Shown piece by piece: positions 63,632 through 64,000 of a stretch of DNA of 64,000 nucleotides. The notes under the pieces are model-generated. The model was not told the DNA's origin. It searched no databases and saw only the letters and a list, made by a program, of their open reading frames with translations. Source of the stretch: Mesorhizobium ciceri WSM4083 (GTDB lineage: Bacteria; Pseudomonadota; Alphaproteobacteria; Rhizobiales; Rhizobiaceae); the NCBI RefSeq assembly GCF_000519305.1, contig NZ_JAFG01000006.1, positions 186,001-250,000 on the forward strand, written 5' to 3'. Both the position numbers and the translations under genes were made by a program. Every line of letters starts with the position of its first letter. The stretch's first letter is position 1.

Positions 63632-64000
63632 ATGCGAGCCGTTCTTGCCATCCTGCCGCTGCTTTTCGTTTCCGCTTGCGCCAATCCGTGGACGAAGGTC
63701 CCGGAAGCCGAACTGCCCAAGCCGATCCGCTACGCCATGGCGCGGCCTTCGCCTTTCGTCTTCGGCAATTATTGCGGCCCTGGCACCCGCACCGGCGATC
63801 TATCGGCCCGGCCGGCCGACCGCCTCGATGCGGTCTGCCAGGCGCATGATGCCTGCTACATCGCCCGCCACAACCATTGCGACTGCGACGGCACCCTGGT
63901 CGCCTCGACGAAAGCGATCCGTGACGACAAGACAGCGCCACGCAAAATGCGCGGCGAGGCCGAACTGCTGATCGCCACCTTCGCCATTCCCGTCTGCAAG
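63632..64000 (+). CDS. Lipoprotein with phospholipase-A2-like core, truncated by window end
   Basis: The N-terminal 123 residues are present; the frame remains open at 64000. A lipobox gives Cys16 (FVSAC). The core YCGPGTRTGDLS with Asp then AVCQAHDACY (His72-Asp73) matches the Ca-loop and catalytic His-Asp pattern of phospholipase A2-like proteins. Such bacterial lipoproteins are poorly known; a lipid-hydrolysing role in the envelope is inference. Monocistronic start, 98 bases after the lysR stop. Confidence 0.75.
   Translation, partial: MRAVLAILPLLFVSACANPWTKVPEAELPKPIRYAMARPSPFVFGNYCGPGTRTGDLSARPADRLDAVCQAHDACYIARHNHCDCDGTLVASTKAIRDDKTAPRKMRGEAELLIATFAIPVCK

Overview
The window looks like a chromosomal segment of a GC-rich alphaproteobacterium of the Rhizobiales, most probably Mesorhizobium or a close relative. 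This rests on gene order (ftsH-tilS-cpoB-pal-tolBARQ-ybgC, then ruvB-ruvA-ruvC), on alphaproteobacterial markers (GapR/DUF2312, a DUF1465 RcdA-like protein, CtrA-type TTAA-N7-TTAA sites, a 6S RNA next to 5-formyltetrahydrofolate cyclo-ligase) and on several dispersed palindromic repeat families of the kind common in rhizobia. No tRNA, rRNA, CRISPR array, prophage or intact insertion sequence was seen. Gene identities are from reading the translations; no database search was possible.

Layout. 1-10.9 kb: a small secreted protein, then a minus-strand envelope block (ftsH, tilS, cpoB, pal, tolB, tolA, tolR, tolQ, ybgC). 10.9-16.6 kb: a plus-strand secreted GH5 glycosidase, then the minus-strand ruvC-ruvA-ruvB set with a vapBC toxin-antitoxin pair lodged between ruvC and ruvA, then the RcdA-like gene and an mmgR-like small RNA, each preceded by a perfect CtrA-type box. 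16.6-24.9 kb: membrane proteins, a TSUP transporter, an Lrp regulator with a divergent DMT exporter, a ThiE-like protein, a Sel1 protein, efp and suhB. 25-27.3 kb: a hairpin-rich element with inverted-repeat ends, then a non-flagellar MotA/MotB-like pair. 27.3-40 kb: M32 carboxypeptidase, an ABC exporter, rpmE, TetR/DUF1772, a very small glycine-zipper protein, yebC, a compact ArsR-SRPBCC-VOC-VOC-SRPBCC cluster, TerC, YmdB, 5-FCL and 6S RNA. 40-46 kb: MoxR ATPase, GNAT and VWA/CoxE-like genes, an MBL protein, msrB and gapR, the last followed by a 138-bp palindrome.

46-56 kb holds pyruvate carboxylase and a complete branched-chain amino-acid-type ABC transporter operon (livH-livM-livG-livF-DUF6867-livK). 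Its LivG ATPase carries a long Ala/Lys-rich linker and a helix-hairpin-helix-like C-terminal domain. 56.5-62.3 kb is a catabolic region resembling trans-4-hydroxyproline degradation (epimerase, FAD oxidase/dehydrogenase, DapA-family deaminase, GntR regulator with palindromic operators) followed by mmsA. The window ends with a LysR regulator whose Shine-Dalgarno sequence comes from a repeat element, and a truncated lipoprotein with a phospholipase-A2-like core.

Most of the window is housekeeping. The observations most worth following up are the LivG fusion, the two CtrA boxes with the sRNA, the inverted-repeat hairpin element at 24959-25169, the long palindrome abutting gapR, and vapBC inside the ruv cluster.
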